A DNA stretch of 23,986 nt from Paulinella micropora (taxonomy: Eukaryota; Cercozoa; Imbricatea; Euglyphida), in the NCBI GenBank assembly GCA_009731375.1, contig BJOX01000046.1, forward strand, positions 621,125-645,110. Direction: 5' to 3'. Below, in pieces: positions 8,199 through 15,422 of this stretch. A program made the position numbers and the translations under genes. The stretch's first letter is position 1. Every line of letters starts with the position of its first letter. The notes below the pieces were generated by a model, which worked only from the letters and a program-made list of their open reading frames with translations, did no database searches and was not told where the DNA came from.

Positions 8199-9023
8199 TT
8201 ACAAAAACCTTTCATTAAAATTCTGCCTCAGCTCGTCCGATACCGCATCCACATACAAAAAGTTATATCTCTCTTTGATCGCCTCGTGGTATTTTTCAAT
8301 GAAGTAGTCGAGGTCGTAGCCGAGGTCCAGATGCTTATACACGAGTTCCATCTTATCCACACTCTGACCTGGAAAGATAAGTAGGTAGTCTAGCTGTTTA
8401 ATCCCCTCAGGCTTGATGTCGTTAAGATACTGCGAACTCATAATCACCTTTGACTTGTAGTGTCTATTTTTTTTCAACAGGTCGCTCACGGACTTATCCC
8501 TCAACCCACTACCCAAATCATCTAACACGAACACGACTTCTGGTGTGATGTATTTGCTCGGTCTCTCCACTTTTTCGCCTCCCTCCTGCTTCTTCTTTTC
8601 CTCTTTTCCAAAATATAAAAACTTCGGCTTCGGTTCTTCTTTCTCGTCCTGAACAATTTCGCCTTCTTCTTGCTCCTCGTCTGGCTTATTGAGCTTGTCT
8701 AACTCGTAATCAATCACACTGTAGCCGTCCGTTTTCAAATATGTGTATATCGCCATCGGGTTTCCCTTCTTCTTGAAGTGCTTCACCATTTCTTTGTAAA
8801 TGTGGTCCTTGTGTATCGTGCTGGCAATAATAACAATCCTCGTTTTTTTGTCGGTCGTTCGTTTCAGGATTTCGAACAGTGCGGTCGTCTTGCCACTCTT
8901 CTTGCGAGCGAGAAGAAAAATATTGGCATACGATTCATCAAATAACTTATATCCTTTTGCCAACTTGTCGCCATCTCCGTTTTGCTTGACTGGTTTCACC
9001 TTTACATTATTGATTTTCTCCAT
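8199..9023 (-). CDS. ATPase: Genome-packaging ATPase (FtsK/HerA type)
   Basis: The product is 274 residues. It has a Walker A motif at residues 40-47 (RKKSGKTT) after the strand YANIFLLA, a Walker B motif at 163-171 (VVFVLDDLG), and a sensor-like SSQYLND at 196-202, as in the A32/HerA ATPases that drive DNA into capsids of Polintons, virophages and giant viruses. Between Walker A and B there is an insertion (about residues 110-158) made almost entirely of Glu, Lys, Asp and Gly, likely a disordered surface loop. The ATG at 9023 has an ACAATGGA context and a shared promoter module upstream. The gene is intact and is followed by the small basic protein. Confidence 0.88.
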   Translation of the reverse strand: MEKINNVKVKPVKQNGDGDKLAKGYKLFDESYANIFLLARKKSGKTTALFEILKRTTDKKTRIVIIASTIHKDHIYKEMVKHFKKKGNPMAIYTYLKTDGYSVIDYELDKLNKPDEEQEEGEIVQDEKEEPKPKFLYFGKEEKKKQEGGEKVERPSKYITPEVVFVLDDLGSGLRDKSVSDLLKKNRHYKSKVIMSSQYLNDIKPEGIKQLDYLLIFPGQSVDKMELVYKHLDLGYDLDYFIEKYHEAIKERYNFLYVDAVSDELRQNFNERFL

Positions 9024-9049
9024 TGTAAGAGCTTTTTTTCAAAAAACCT

Positions 9050-9118
9050 CCTACGACCTCAAAAAGCTATATATAGAAAAATATTTTTTTGTTTTAATCG
9101 CTTACCACAACAGCGGGG
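9050..9118 (-). promoter_or_regulatory. Shared promoter module, copy 2 (ATPase gene)
   Basis: This block carries the same ordered elements as 6177-6240: a TTGTGGTAAG element, AAAACAAAAAAATATTTTT, a TATATAG box and CTTTTTGAGGTCGTAGG, ending about 26 bases before the ATPase ATG. The copies differ by a few substitutions and short indels only. Confidence 0.7.
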
Positions 9119-9120
9119 TT

Positions 9121-9140
9121 GTAGGGGAGCAGGCCCCTAC
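9121..9140. terminator. Hairpin at the 3' end of the 123-aa gene
   Basis: GTAGGGG and CCCCTAC form a perfect 7-bp stem around a 6-base loop. The stem overlaps the TAG stop codon of the upstream minus-strand gene. Hairpins at gene ends mark polyadenylation sites in mimiviruses and the virophage Sputnik; a similar role here is inference. Confidence 0.5.
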
Positions 9141-9508
9141 CCCAGAAATTCTAAACAAATAACAATTCTTCCAGCTAGTTGGTCAGTCTCAATATTTCCG
9201 TTGTCTGTTTTCAATACCCTAAACGAATACTGCCCGTCGGTCCAGCCGATATTTCCAAGATTATAACCGAGGTTTGAAATGTTTGCCGTGGTGCTGTCGG
9301 CGAATGTGCCAATAATCCCAATGCGGTCCATATGAAGGATTTTTGTTTTCGTTTCGTTCAAATCGTTCATATAGTGAATAAACTTAACATTCATTCTTGT
9401 TGGTGTAAAGTTCATTTGAATATTTTTGTCAAATGTCTTGCTACCATTAACACCGCCAGGAAAATCATTACTTAGAAAAATAATCTTTTGGAATTTATAG
9501 TCTGCCAT
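9137..9508 (-). CDS. Unrecognised 123-aa protein of the virion module
   Basis: The frame runs from an ATG at 9508 to a TAG inside a hairpin. The protein starts MADYKFQKIIFLSNDFPGG and appears beta-rich, with several Asn/Gly/Thr turns and no Cys in the first 110 residues. There is no signal peptide or membrane segment. Its place between fibre-side genes and the packaging ATPase, on the same strand, suggests a minor structural protein. I do not recognise the family. It is divergently arranged with the secreted protein gene at 9536, and the 27 bases between the starts contain the short inverted repeat TGCAAA/TTTGCA. Confidence 0.65.
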   Translation of the reverse strand: MADYKFQKIIFLSNDFPGGVNGSKTFDKNIQMNFTPTRMNVKFIHYMNDLNETKTKILHMDRIGIIGTFADSTTANISNLGYNLGNIGWTDGQYSFRVLKTDNGNIETDQLAGRIVICLEFLG

Positions 9509-9535
9509 CGTACGTTTTGCAAACGTAGCTTTGCA

Positions 9536-9799
9536 ATGATGCCCTCTATATTTACATTTATAAACTTTTTATTAATTAATATTTCTGCTCGGTCCGCCTG
9601 TGATTTTTATTCACGAGTCGGCGATAAAAAAAATGAAAGTTGTATTTGGTGTATTCAAAAAGGAATAGAAACCAAATTTAAATGTGTGTATAAGCCGATG
9701 AGTGATTGGTGTGTTAGTTTTGATGAAGCTAAACCTTTACTTTGCTCAAATGATGCTTCTTGGTATAAAACTCAACTATATGAATGCTCACTTCTTTGA
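9536..9799 (+). CDS. Small secreted cysteine-rich protein
   Basis: This 87-residue frame lies on the strand opposite to the virion genes. It starts with two Met codons and a hydrophobic segment (PSIFTFINFLLINISARSA) that looks like a cleavable signal peptide. The remaining ~65 residues contain seven Cys, including ESCIWC, FKCVYK and DWCVSF, a spacing reminiscent of PSI/plexin-type disulfide domains, though the match is loose. The product would be secreted or displayed on the cell surface. The gene converges with the small membrane protein gene, overlapping it by 12 bases at the 3' ends. Opposite orientation and content suggest a host-interaction rather than a structural role, but this is inference. 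Confidence 0.55.
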   Translation: MMPSIFTFINFLLINISARSACDFYSRVGDKKNESCIWCIQKGIETKFKCVYKPMSDWCVSFDEAKPLLCSNDASWYKTQLYECSLL

Positions 9800-9982
9800 A
9801 CTAGAAGGGGAAGGAAGGCAAATGCCTATAAGCAAGGTCAAAATACCTACATAAGTGTTAGCAACCTCACACGGTAAGTTCTTTTCAGATAGCCTCACGA
9901 TACAAAGTGTGATTATAGATATAATAATACCCACTTGAAGCAGATACTTAATCAGACGGCTGTCAGTTTTTCGCTTAGTCAT
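9788..9982 (-). CDS. Small membrane protein with two TM segments
   Basis: The 64-residue frame has a basic N-terminus (MTKRKTDSRLIKYLL), a first membrane segment (about residues 16-30), a short polar loop and a second membrane segment (about residues 43-56) followed by LPSP. Small two-TM proteins with such an ending occur in many Polinton-like and giant viruses, by my recollection. The frame is open upstream of the ATG as far as an A-run at about 10019-10025, where it meets the 37-residue ORF at 10015-10128. The two may be one protein made by a -1 frameshift or separated by an indel. Confidence 0.55.
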   Translation of the reverse strand: MTKRKTDSRLIKYLLQVGIIISIITLCIVRLSEKNLPCEVANTYVGILTLLIGICLPSPSSSKK

Positions 9983-10014
9983 ACAACAGTCCCCGTTGTC
10001 TTCGTATTCGTGGT

Positions 10015-10128
10015 CTAATTTTTTTCTTCCTGCTTAATTTGGACATCTAGCACACGATTCTTCAACTCTGGTGTGAGGTCGCCGCCATCTACTTCTATGA
10101 CGGGCGGCGGGTGTAATCTAGGGGGCAT
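10015..10128 (-). CDS. 37-aa Pro-rich ORF, probable N-terminus of the membrane protein
   Basis: This short frame starts at an ATG overlapping the stop region of the S74 gene and ends at a TAG at 10015. It begins MPPRLHPPPVIEVDGGDL and ends in a Gln/Glu/Lys stretch. The last codons read A AAA AAT directly before the TAG, a canonical -1 slippery heptamer (10018-10024), and the -1 frame leads straight into the two-TM protein. I infer one gene, read either by frameshifting or broken by an A-run length error. Confidence 0.45.
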   Translation of the reverse strand: MPPRLHPPPVIEVDGGDLTPELKNRVLDVQIKQEEKN

Positions 10129-11374
10129 TGGGAGGGAAAACGACTGCTCGGATTTCTGCTAATTGGTATGCTTGGTCTTGTAATATATTAAGTAAAGTTT
10201 TATTTTCTGTTTCTAAATTAACTACCTTTTCCGATAATTCCTGTGTTGCCTTAATTAATTGTGCTATAAACTCAGTACAACCTATACTATAATCATATTC
10301 CCCAGTTTCAACACATTTATATGTATATGGACAAGCACTTGTGCTTTTTAATTCGCGCTCCGCTTTTTGCTTTGGACATTGAACCATTATCGGCTCTTTT
10401 GATAATCCCGCAAAATCTAATCTATCAATTTCTGACAGTAGGTCTTCTACTTCTTGTGCTATTAAACCCGCTCTCTGTTTCTTGTTGTTATCAATCATAC
10501 GATAACAGACTGGATTTAACTTATTGATAAAATCTAAACCTAAACACTCTTTTATGTCTTCTTTTTTTCTCCTATCCGATGGTGCTACTACAATTCCCTT
10601 ACACCATAAATTTCCCTGATTAGCATTCAAAGACATCACCATTACATTACTGCTATTTTCCCACACAAAGCCGTTATTTGTAGTATTATAAACCCTAAAC
10701 CTAATACAATGACTCGTTATACTCGCCCCTGATGGTGCTGTCCCTCCGTTTAGTGCTTTACCTGCCCCAGAAGTTGCCATATATATGCCCCAGTTGTTGT
10801 CCGTTGTGTCCCATATATAAATTCCATAACTGCTCCCTCCATCTACTTGCTTTTGTATTGATAACCTAGAACCGCCGTCTGCTTCTAACATAGCACTCGC
10901 ATAAAAATTACTATTAGCAATTAACGACCCGCTACCCTTAGCATAAAAATTTATGTTTTGATTTCCATCGCTTCCTGCTGCATATATTGAATTATAACCG
11001 AACCCGACGCCCTGTGTGCCGTTGCTGTGTCTAAATTCAACACCCGAAGAAGCCTGCCCGAGATTAGCCGATACATATAAACCAACGGGAGTGCCGTGAG
11101 ACCCGCTTCTCGCTTCTCCCCTTATGTCCGCCGTGCTATTAACGACTGATATACCCGCATTCGCTGTTATCAATCCGCTCGCCGTTAATGTCGTCCCTGA
11201 TACACCCGCATTAGCCGTGATTAATCCGCTTGCTGTTAATGTGGTTCCTGTTAATCCAGCATTAGCAGTAATTAATCCGTTAGCCGTTATGGCTCCGCTT
11301 GCTGTTATGGCTCCGCTCGTTGTTAATAAGTATCCTGTGATATTTCTAACATCAGTTATGTCGTAATTAAATGT
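10118..11374 (-). CDS. Fibre C-terminal part: adhesin stalk and peptidase S74 chaperone
   Basis: The open frame begins after a TGA at about 11375 and has only a TTG as an early start, so it is most likely the 3' part of one long fibre gene. It opens with ITASGAIT / LITANAGLTGTT repeats (a stalk), then Gly/Ser/Asn-rich beta sequence. It ends with an intramolecular chaperone domain of endosialidase type (peptidase S74). Counting from the TTG at 11173, Ser199 and Lys204 in PSDRRKKEDIKE are the expected self-cleavage pair, followed by LNPVCYRM and RAGLIAQEVEDLL. A C-terminal coiled coil (about residues 303-345) would trimerise it. In phage fibres the domain folds the trimer and is then released. 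Confidence 0.8.
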   Translation of the reverse strand, partial: TFNYDITDVRNITGYLLTTSGAITASGAITANGLITANAGLTGTTLTASGLITANAGVSGTTLTASGLITANAGISVVNSTADIRGEARSGSHGTPVGLYVSANLGQASSGVEFRHSNGTQGVGFGYNSIYAAGSDGNQNINFYAKGSGSLIANSNFYASAMLEADGGSRLSIQKQVDGGSSYGIYIWDTTDNNWGIYMATSGAGKALNGGTAPSGASITSHCIRFRVYNTTNNGFVWENSSNVMVMSLNANQGNLWCKGIVVAPSDRRKKEDIKECLGLDFINKLNPVCYRMIDNNKKQRAGLIAQEVEDLLSEIDRLDFAGLSKEPIMVQCPKQKAERELKSTSACPYTYKCVETGEYDYSIGCTEFIAQLIKATQELSEKVVNLETENKTLLNILQDQAYQLAEIRAVVFPPNAP

Positions 11375-12075
11375 TCATAATCAAAATACAAACTTGCTAT
11401 ACGGGGTTGACTTCTAAGTGAAGTTCCACCGCTCCCCGTTTTATTCACAACAAATATAATATATCTCGCAGTAGCATTTGAAGCTGGTGAATATGTTTTC
11501 GTCGTTTGACTTGCCCAAGCCTCTCCGCTCCTACTATCCCATAAAGTATATGTTATATTGTCCGCACTTGTTCCCACATACCATATACTCGGGGTGGTTT
11601 CAATGAAGTTCGCAGACGAAGACCGCACATAATATGTTTTTATCTTGTATATCGCTCCTAAATCTATTTTTATATATTCGCCTGTGTACCCTATTCCTCC
11701 CCACGTATTTTTGGTTGCTGGCACTCTTGTATAAACTCCCGTCGTGTCGTTGTAATATATAGCCGTCGTCCAGTAATCGTTTTGACTAGCATTAAAAGCA
11801 TAATAAGCGGGGTTGTATTCATTAGAAGCAGAAGCAACAAATGGAGAAGGAGTTGTATTGGTCGTCATAGTCTGTGGTGCTGTGTATAAAGTAAAAGCAG
11901 AAGCCCCATATTTTACATCACCCGTCATTGTTCCACCAGATAAAGCAAGGAAAGCCAGAGACCCTGTTGAATTTACCCAGTTTGTTCCATTGTATGATAG
12001 TAATTGACCGTTTGCGGGTATTGTTATTATTACATCACTTAAAGCATCTATTGATTTAGTTCCTAGCCGTGTCAA
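11356..12075 (-). CDS. Fibre middle part: discoidin-like (F5/8 type C) domain
   Basis: This 239-residue frame has no ATG at its start (TTG only) and takes up exactly where the repeat region breaks off, so it is the continuation of the fibre in another frame. It begins with a DALSDVIITIP...LLSYNGTNWVN motif typical of phage-type fibres and GGTMTGDVKYG. A beta-sandwich follows with the look of a discoidin/F5-8C domain: NPAYYAFNASQNDYW near the start, TGEYIKIDLGAIYKIKTYYV in the core, then WYVGTSADNITYTLW and ARYIIFVVNKTG. Such domains bind sugars or membranes, so this is a plausible host-binding module. The frame ends at a TAA at 11356 while the S74 frame takes over. Confidence 0.7.
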   Translation of the reverse strand: MTRLGTKSIDALSDVIITIPANGQLLSYNGTNWVNSTGSLAFLALSGGTMTGDVKYGASAFTLYTAPQTMTTNTTPSPFVASASNEYNPAYYAFNASQNDYWTTAIYYNDTTGVYTRVPATKNTWGGIGYTGEYIKIDLGAIYKIKTYYVRSSSANFIETTPSIWYVGTSADNITYTLWDSRSGEAWASQTTKTYSPASNATARYIIFVVNKTGSGGTSLRSQPRIASLYFDYEHLITT

Positions 12076-13684
12076 AGTCTGTATTCGCCCTTGCGGTGGT
12101 GTAATATAGATTAGTGCCTTCTGCTAAGTTAGTTGTTGATTTAGTGGCTAGTCGTGTGTCAAAATTTGAATTATCCCGTGCGGTTGTGAAATATAAATTG
12201 GTGCCTTCTGCTAAGTTGGTTGTGCTCTTAGTTGCTAATTGAGTATCAAATCTCGCATTAGTATAGTAAAGGTTTGTTCCCTCTGCTAAGTTGGTTGTGC
12301 TCTTAGTTGCTAATTGAGTGTCAAATCTCGCATTAGTGTAATATAAATTAGTGCCCTCTGCTAAGTTAGTAGTTGATTTAGTCGCCAGTCTCGTATCAAA
12401 ATCTGTATTTGCTCTGGCTGTCGTATAGTAAAGGTTTGTTCCCTCTGCTAAGTTAGTAGTTGATTTAGTCGCGAGCCGAGCATCAAATCTGCCATCAGTA
12501 TAATATAAGTTTGTTCCTTCGGCTAAGTTAGTGGTTGATTTAGTAGCTAACCGTGTGTCAAAGTCTGTATTTGCTCTTGCTGTGGTATAGTATAAATTAG
12601 TTCCTTCTGCTAAGTTAGTGGTTGATTTAGTAGCTAACAGTGTGTCAAAATTTGAATTATCTCGTGCGGTGGTGTAATATAAATTAGTGCCTTCTGCCAA
12701 GTTGGTCGTTGATTTTGTTGCTAATTGAGTGTCAAACCTAGCATTAGTATAATACAAGTTTGTTCCTTCTGCTAAGTTGGTGGTTGATTTAGTAGCCAGC
12801 CGTGTGTCAAAGTCTGTATTCGCTCTCGCGGTGGTGTAATATAGATTGGTTCCCTCTGCTAAGTTGGTGGTGCTCTTAGTTGCCAATTGACTATCAAATC
12901 TTGCTGTGGTGTAATATAAGTTAGTCCCTTCTTTTAAATCTGTGGTGCTTTTGGTTGCGAGCCGTGTGTCAAAATCTGTGTTGGCTCTTGCTGTCGTGTA
13001 GTAAAGGTTTGTTCCCTCTGCTAAGTTGGTTGTTGATTTTAAAGCGAGCCGTGTGTCAAAAGCATCATCAAATGTCGCAGTGGTTATGATTGAAGAAACC
13101 AATATCGTATTTAGTAAATTTACTCCTGTTATATTCAAATAACCGCCCATATTAATATTGCAGAATTCATCAACATTTATCGGAAAGGTTTTATTTACCC
13201 AGTTTATTGAATTATATGTGAGATAACTATTCATCGCTATTGGTGCGGTTATGACTACATCAGAAAGTGTGTCAATTGAACCTAGTGCTGTATTTCTCCA
13301 TTTACCATCCACATCATTATAAGTTAAGTATTGCCCGACCGTTGGTGCGGATATGTTAGTGTCTATCAAATTGTATAAACTGGTTTGGTGTGGGTTGGAT
13401 GTATTAGTGCGGTGTTGAGTTGAGGCTTTAACCTCGTCATTGTCCCTTACTCGTTGCTCGGTGTAGTATAAACGACTTCCTTCTTTGATGTCCGATGTTG
13501 ATTTGGTAGGTAACCTCGCATCAAATCGTCCGTCAGTATAGTAAAGATTTACGGGGTCGGCATCTTCTGGTACCCTATCGGTGTTTAAGCCTGTAATATT
13601 AGTGTTCGTTAAATCAAGGTTTGCGATTGATAGGCTGTCTGTCGCGATTTCATTCAAGCCTAATAAACTTTTGTATTGCGACAT
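12056..13684 (-). CDS. Fibre N-terminal part with repeated shaft
   Basis: From the ATG at 13684 this frame gives 542 residues. An N-terminal ~210 residues probably attach to the virion; they contain one diverged repeat and two copies of the fibre motif DxLSDVxIT...YLTYN..WVN. Twelve near-identical repeats of 25 or 29 residues follow (core KSTTNLAEGTNLYYT). The last repeat runs out of frame because + strand 12067-12073 reads CCGTGTC where sister repeats have CCGTGTGTC, so one GT unit is missing. The next frame carries on the protein. Repeats like this form the trimeric shafts of phage and giant-virus fibres. The whole fibre would be about 1,190 codons (10118-13684). Confidence 0.8.
   Translation of the reverse strand: MSQYKSLLGLNEIATDSLSIANLDLTNTNITGLNTDRVPEDADPVNLYYTDGRFDARLPTKSTSDIKEGSRLYYTEQRVRDNDEVKASTQHRTNTSNPHQTSLYNLIDTNISAPTVGQYLTYNDVDGKWRNTALGSIDTLSDVVITAPIAMNSYLTYNSINWVNKTFPINVDEFCNINMGGYLNITGVNLLNTILVSSIITTATFDDAFDTRLALKSTTNLAEGTNLYYTTARANTDFDTRLATKSTTDLKEGTNLYYTTARFDSQLATKSTTNLAEGTNLYYTTARANTDFDTRLATKSTTNLAEGTNLYYTNARFDTQLATKSTTNLAEGTNLYYTTARDNSNFDTLLATKSTTNLAEGTNLYYTTARANTDFDTRLATKSTTNLAEGTNLYYTDGRFDARLATKSTTNLAEGTNLYYTTARANTDFDTRLATKSTTNLAEGTNLYYTNARFDTQLATKSTTNLAEGTNLYYTNARFDTQLATKSTTNLAEGTNLYFTTARDNSNFDTRLATKSTTNLAEGTNLYYTTARANTDFDTARN
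12059..13045 (-). repeat. Twelve in-gene tandem repeats of 75 or 87 bp (fibre shaft)
   Basis: The repeats encode a 25- or 29-residue unit. Long units end in variants of ARANTDFDTRL or ARDNSNFDTLL, and short units end in ARFDTQL or GRFDARL. Amino-acid identity is very high while codons differ between units, so the protein sequence appears selected and the array is not just newly expanded. Confidence 0.85.
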
Positions 13685-13755
13685 ATTATATAATTTGGAT
13701 AATAATTAATCCGAATAAAAATTATTTTTGGTTAGATATACAACCGAAACAAACG

Positions 13756-13809
13756 ATGCCTAGAGGTAATAGGGAGATTGCCATAAAAATCTTGAAAAAG
13801 CGACTGTAA
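13756..13809 (+). CDS. 17-codon leader ORF upstream of the charged protein
   Basis: MPRGNREIAIKILKKRL ends at a TAA whose last A begins the ATG of the next gene (TAATG). It could be an upstream ORF or a frame-broken N-terminus of the next gene. The sequence alone does not decide. Confidence 0.3.
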   Translation: MPRGNREIAIKILKKRL

Positions 13810-14235
13810 TGAAGAAACAGTATGCTAGGCAGAGAAAGATTGAAAGGGCCAAGGAATTACTAGCGGAGGAAGAGGCGAAGAATGTGAAAGAAATGACCGA
13901 TGACGAAAAGATGGACCACATTACTAAGAAGCAGTTGGCTAAGGATATGATTGATGGTAGGGATGGTGAGAAAAGTCAGGAAGGCAGTGAAAGCGATGAA
14001 GAAGTAGAGCACGATTTCGTAGATATTGTCGCACGACGGGTTGCGGGTATGAAACTTAAGACCAAGCAGAAGAAGGCGAAGAAAGAAAGTGGAAGAAGAA
14101 AGCGAGAGTGAAAGTGAAAGCGAGGAGGAAGAAGAGGAAGAGCCCAAGCCTAAGAAGGGAGGGAAGAAGACTGGCCGTGTTAATGTCAATGTTTATGCGG
14201 GACAACCAGAGAAACCAAAAAAAAGAAAACAATGA
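13809..14235 (+). CDS. Highly charged protein with acidic tail (frame-broken)
   Basis: The first frame (to the TGA at 14111) gives 100 residues rich in Lys, Glu and Asp, starting MKKQYARQRKIERAKELL and predicted as coiled coil, with a short folded-looking part (HDFVDIVARRVAGMKL). Near 14091 the sequence AGTGGAAG appears to carry one extra G. In the +1 frame a Glu/Ser-rich acidic stretch follows directly, then a Lys/Pro/Gly-rich tail (PKPKKGGKKTGRVNVNVYAG) to a TGA at 14235. I infer one gene of about 140 codons with a single-base insertion. I do not recognise the family; a DNA- or protein-binding role would fit the composition. It precedes the integrase on the same strand, separated by two hairpins. 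Confidence 0.5.
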
Positions 14236-14262
14236 TACATCTAAAATTTTTCTTAAGTTCTA

Positions 14263-14280
14263 GTAAGGGCAAGCCCTTAC
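14263..14280. terminator. Perfect hairpin after the charged-protein gene
   Basis: GTAAGGGC and GCCCTTAC pair over 8 bp around a 2-base loop, 28 bases after the stop at 14235. It resembles the hairpin at 9121-9140 in sequence and position, which suggests a shared 3'-end signal. Confidence 0.55.
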
Positions 14281-14295
14281 AATCCCAAGTTTTGT

Positions 14296-14316
14296 GAAAC
14301 TTTTTTTAAAAGTTTC
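14296..14316. terminator. Second perfect hairpin
   Basis: GAAACTTTT and AAAAGTTTC pair over 9 bp around TTT. It lies 15 bases after the previous hairpin and upstream of the integrase promoter. Confidence 0.4.
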
Positions 14317-14354
14317 AATATATATAACTTTATGCACGACTTATTATTTACTCT

Positions 14355-14364
14355 TTTATATATT
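14355..14364 (+). promoter_or_regulatory. TATA-like box of the integrase gene
   Basis: TTTATATATT lies 38 bases upstream of the integrase ATG in AT-rich sequence, a reasonable distance for a eukaryotic-type promoter with a short leader. Confidence 0.4.
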
Positions 14365-14401
14365 GTGATAAACTACCTTTCTATTATAGTCGCATATAGC
14401 A

Positions 14402-15422
14402 ATGGACCATAAGCATACAGGCGATACACAAAATACTGAAACTGGAGGTGCGGAGGCGGAGTCTCCGCTAAATGAAGAAGAGCTTGAACAACAGAAAATT
14501 AAAGAGGCTTCTGAAATACACCATCAATCTAAAACAATTAAAAAATGGAATACTATTCTAGCCCCTGAGCCTGAACCATTAAGCCAAGTGTTTATTGATT
14601 TAATGGATATGTCTAAAATAGCTACTAAGAAAGGAAACAAAAACTACAATTTTGGATTAGTGATGATTGATGTTTATTCTCGTCGTGGATGGATTGAACC
14701 GATCAAAAATAAATCAACTGGCGAAGTATTGGAAGGATTAAAAAAAATGCCGAAACCTAAAAGGATTACGTCAGACAACGGTAGTGAATTCAAAGGACAA
14801 GTGGCTGAATACTTCAAAGAGAACGGAATTCAACATACTACAAACGAAGTCGGTGACCACCGAACTATGGGAATAGTAGATAGATTTATTAGAACAATAA
14901 GAAACGATTTAAATTGGATGTGGGAAGTGAATGATGATTTTATTTGGGTTCCTTACATTTATGAAATTGTTAATAATTATAATAATACATACCATAATAC
15001 AATTAAGGCTACACCTATGGAAGTCTATGAAGGTAAAAAGAAAAACGATCAAGAAATATACAGGGCTGGTCTTANNNNNNNNNNCTAATAAATTTCCTAA
15101 GGGCTCAACAGTAAGAAAAGAACTACAACGAACTGTTTTTAGTAAAGGCGATGTTCAATTCTCCAAGAAGGTATATACAGTTAAAGGCCGTAAAGGCTTC
15201 AAGTTGGTCCTTTCAGACCACGAAATAGTCAGCCCTCAGCAATTATTAAAATCTAAAATGGAAGAACAACCGGACGAAGTTAAACCTCAACTAGCCGACA
15301 AAGTCAAGGAAGCAACTAAGGAAAAGAAGACCGGCCACTTATTAAAGTCATTAGATATAAAACCGGAGAATATCCGTAGTAGTGCCCGGATTAAAAAGAA
15401 AAAAGAAATAATGGATTTGTAA
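14402..15422 (+). CDS. INT: Retroviral-type (rve) integrase, interrupted by a 10-N gap
   Basis: The integrase would insert the viral genome into host DNA. An N-terminal charged region is followed by the RNase H-like core: first Asp in QVFIDLMDM, second Asp in TSDNGSEFKG, and the helix GIVDRFIRTIRNDL where the catalytic Glu normally lies. There the residue 35 positions after the second Asp is Asp, and no Glu is at +36. A TYHNTIKATPMEVYEG segment closes the core. I see no His/Cys zinc motif at the N-terminus. After the gap (15075-15084) the frame changes, which shows that the gap length is arbitrary. The C-terminal part (GDVQFSKKVYTVKGRKGFKLVL) looks like the SH3/chromo-like tail of Polinton integrases, then a Lys-rich end. 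It is transcribed opposite to the capsid module. Confidence 0.88.
15075..15084. other. 10-N assembly gap inside the integrase
   Basis: Exactly ten N. Identical lengths at 17564-17573 and 23135-23144 indicate a default placeholder rather than a measured gap. Confidence 0.95.

Noticed and set aside
12059-13045. Regularly spaced repeats considered as a CRISPR-like array
   Set aside because: The repeats are in-frame coding units with conserved protein sequence and no unique spacers, and the setting is a eukaryotic virus.
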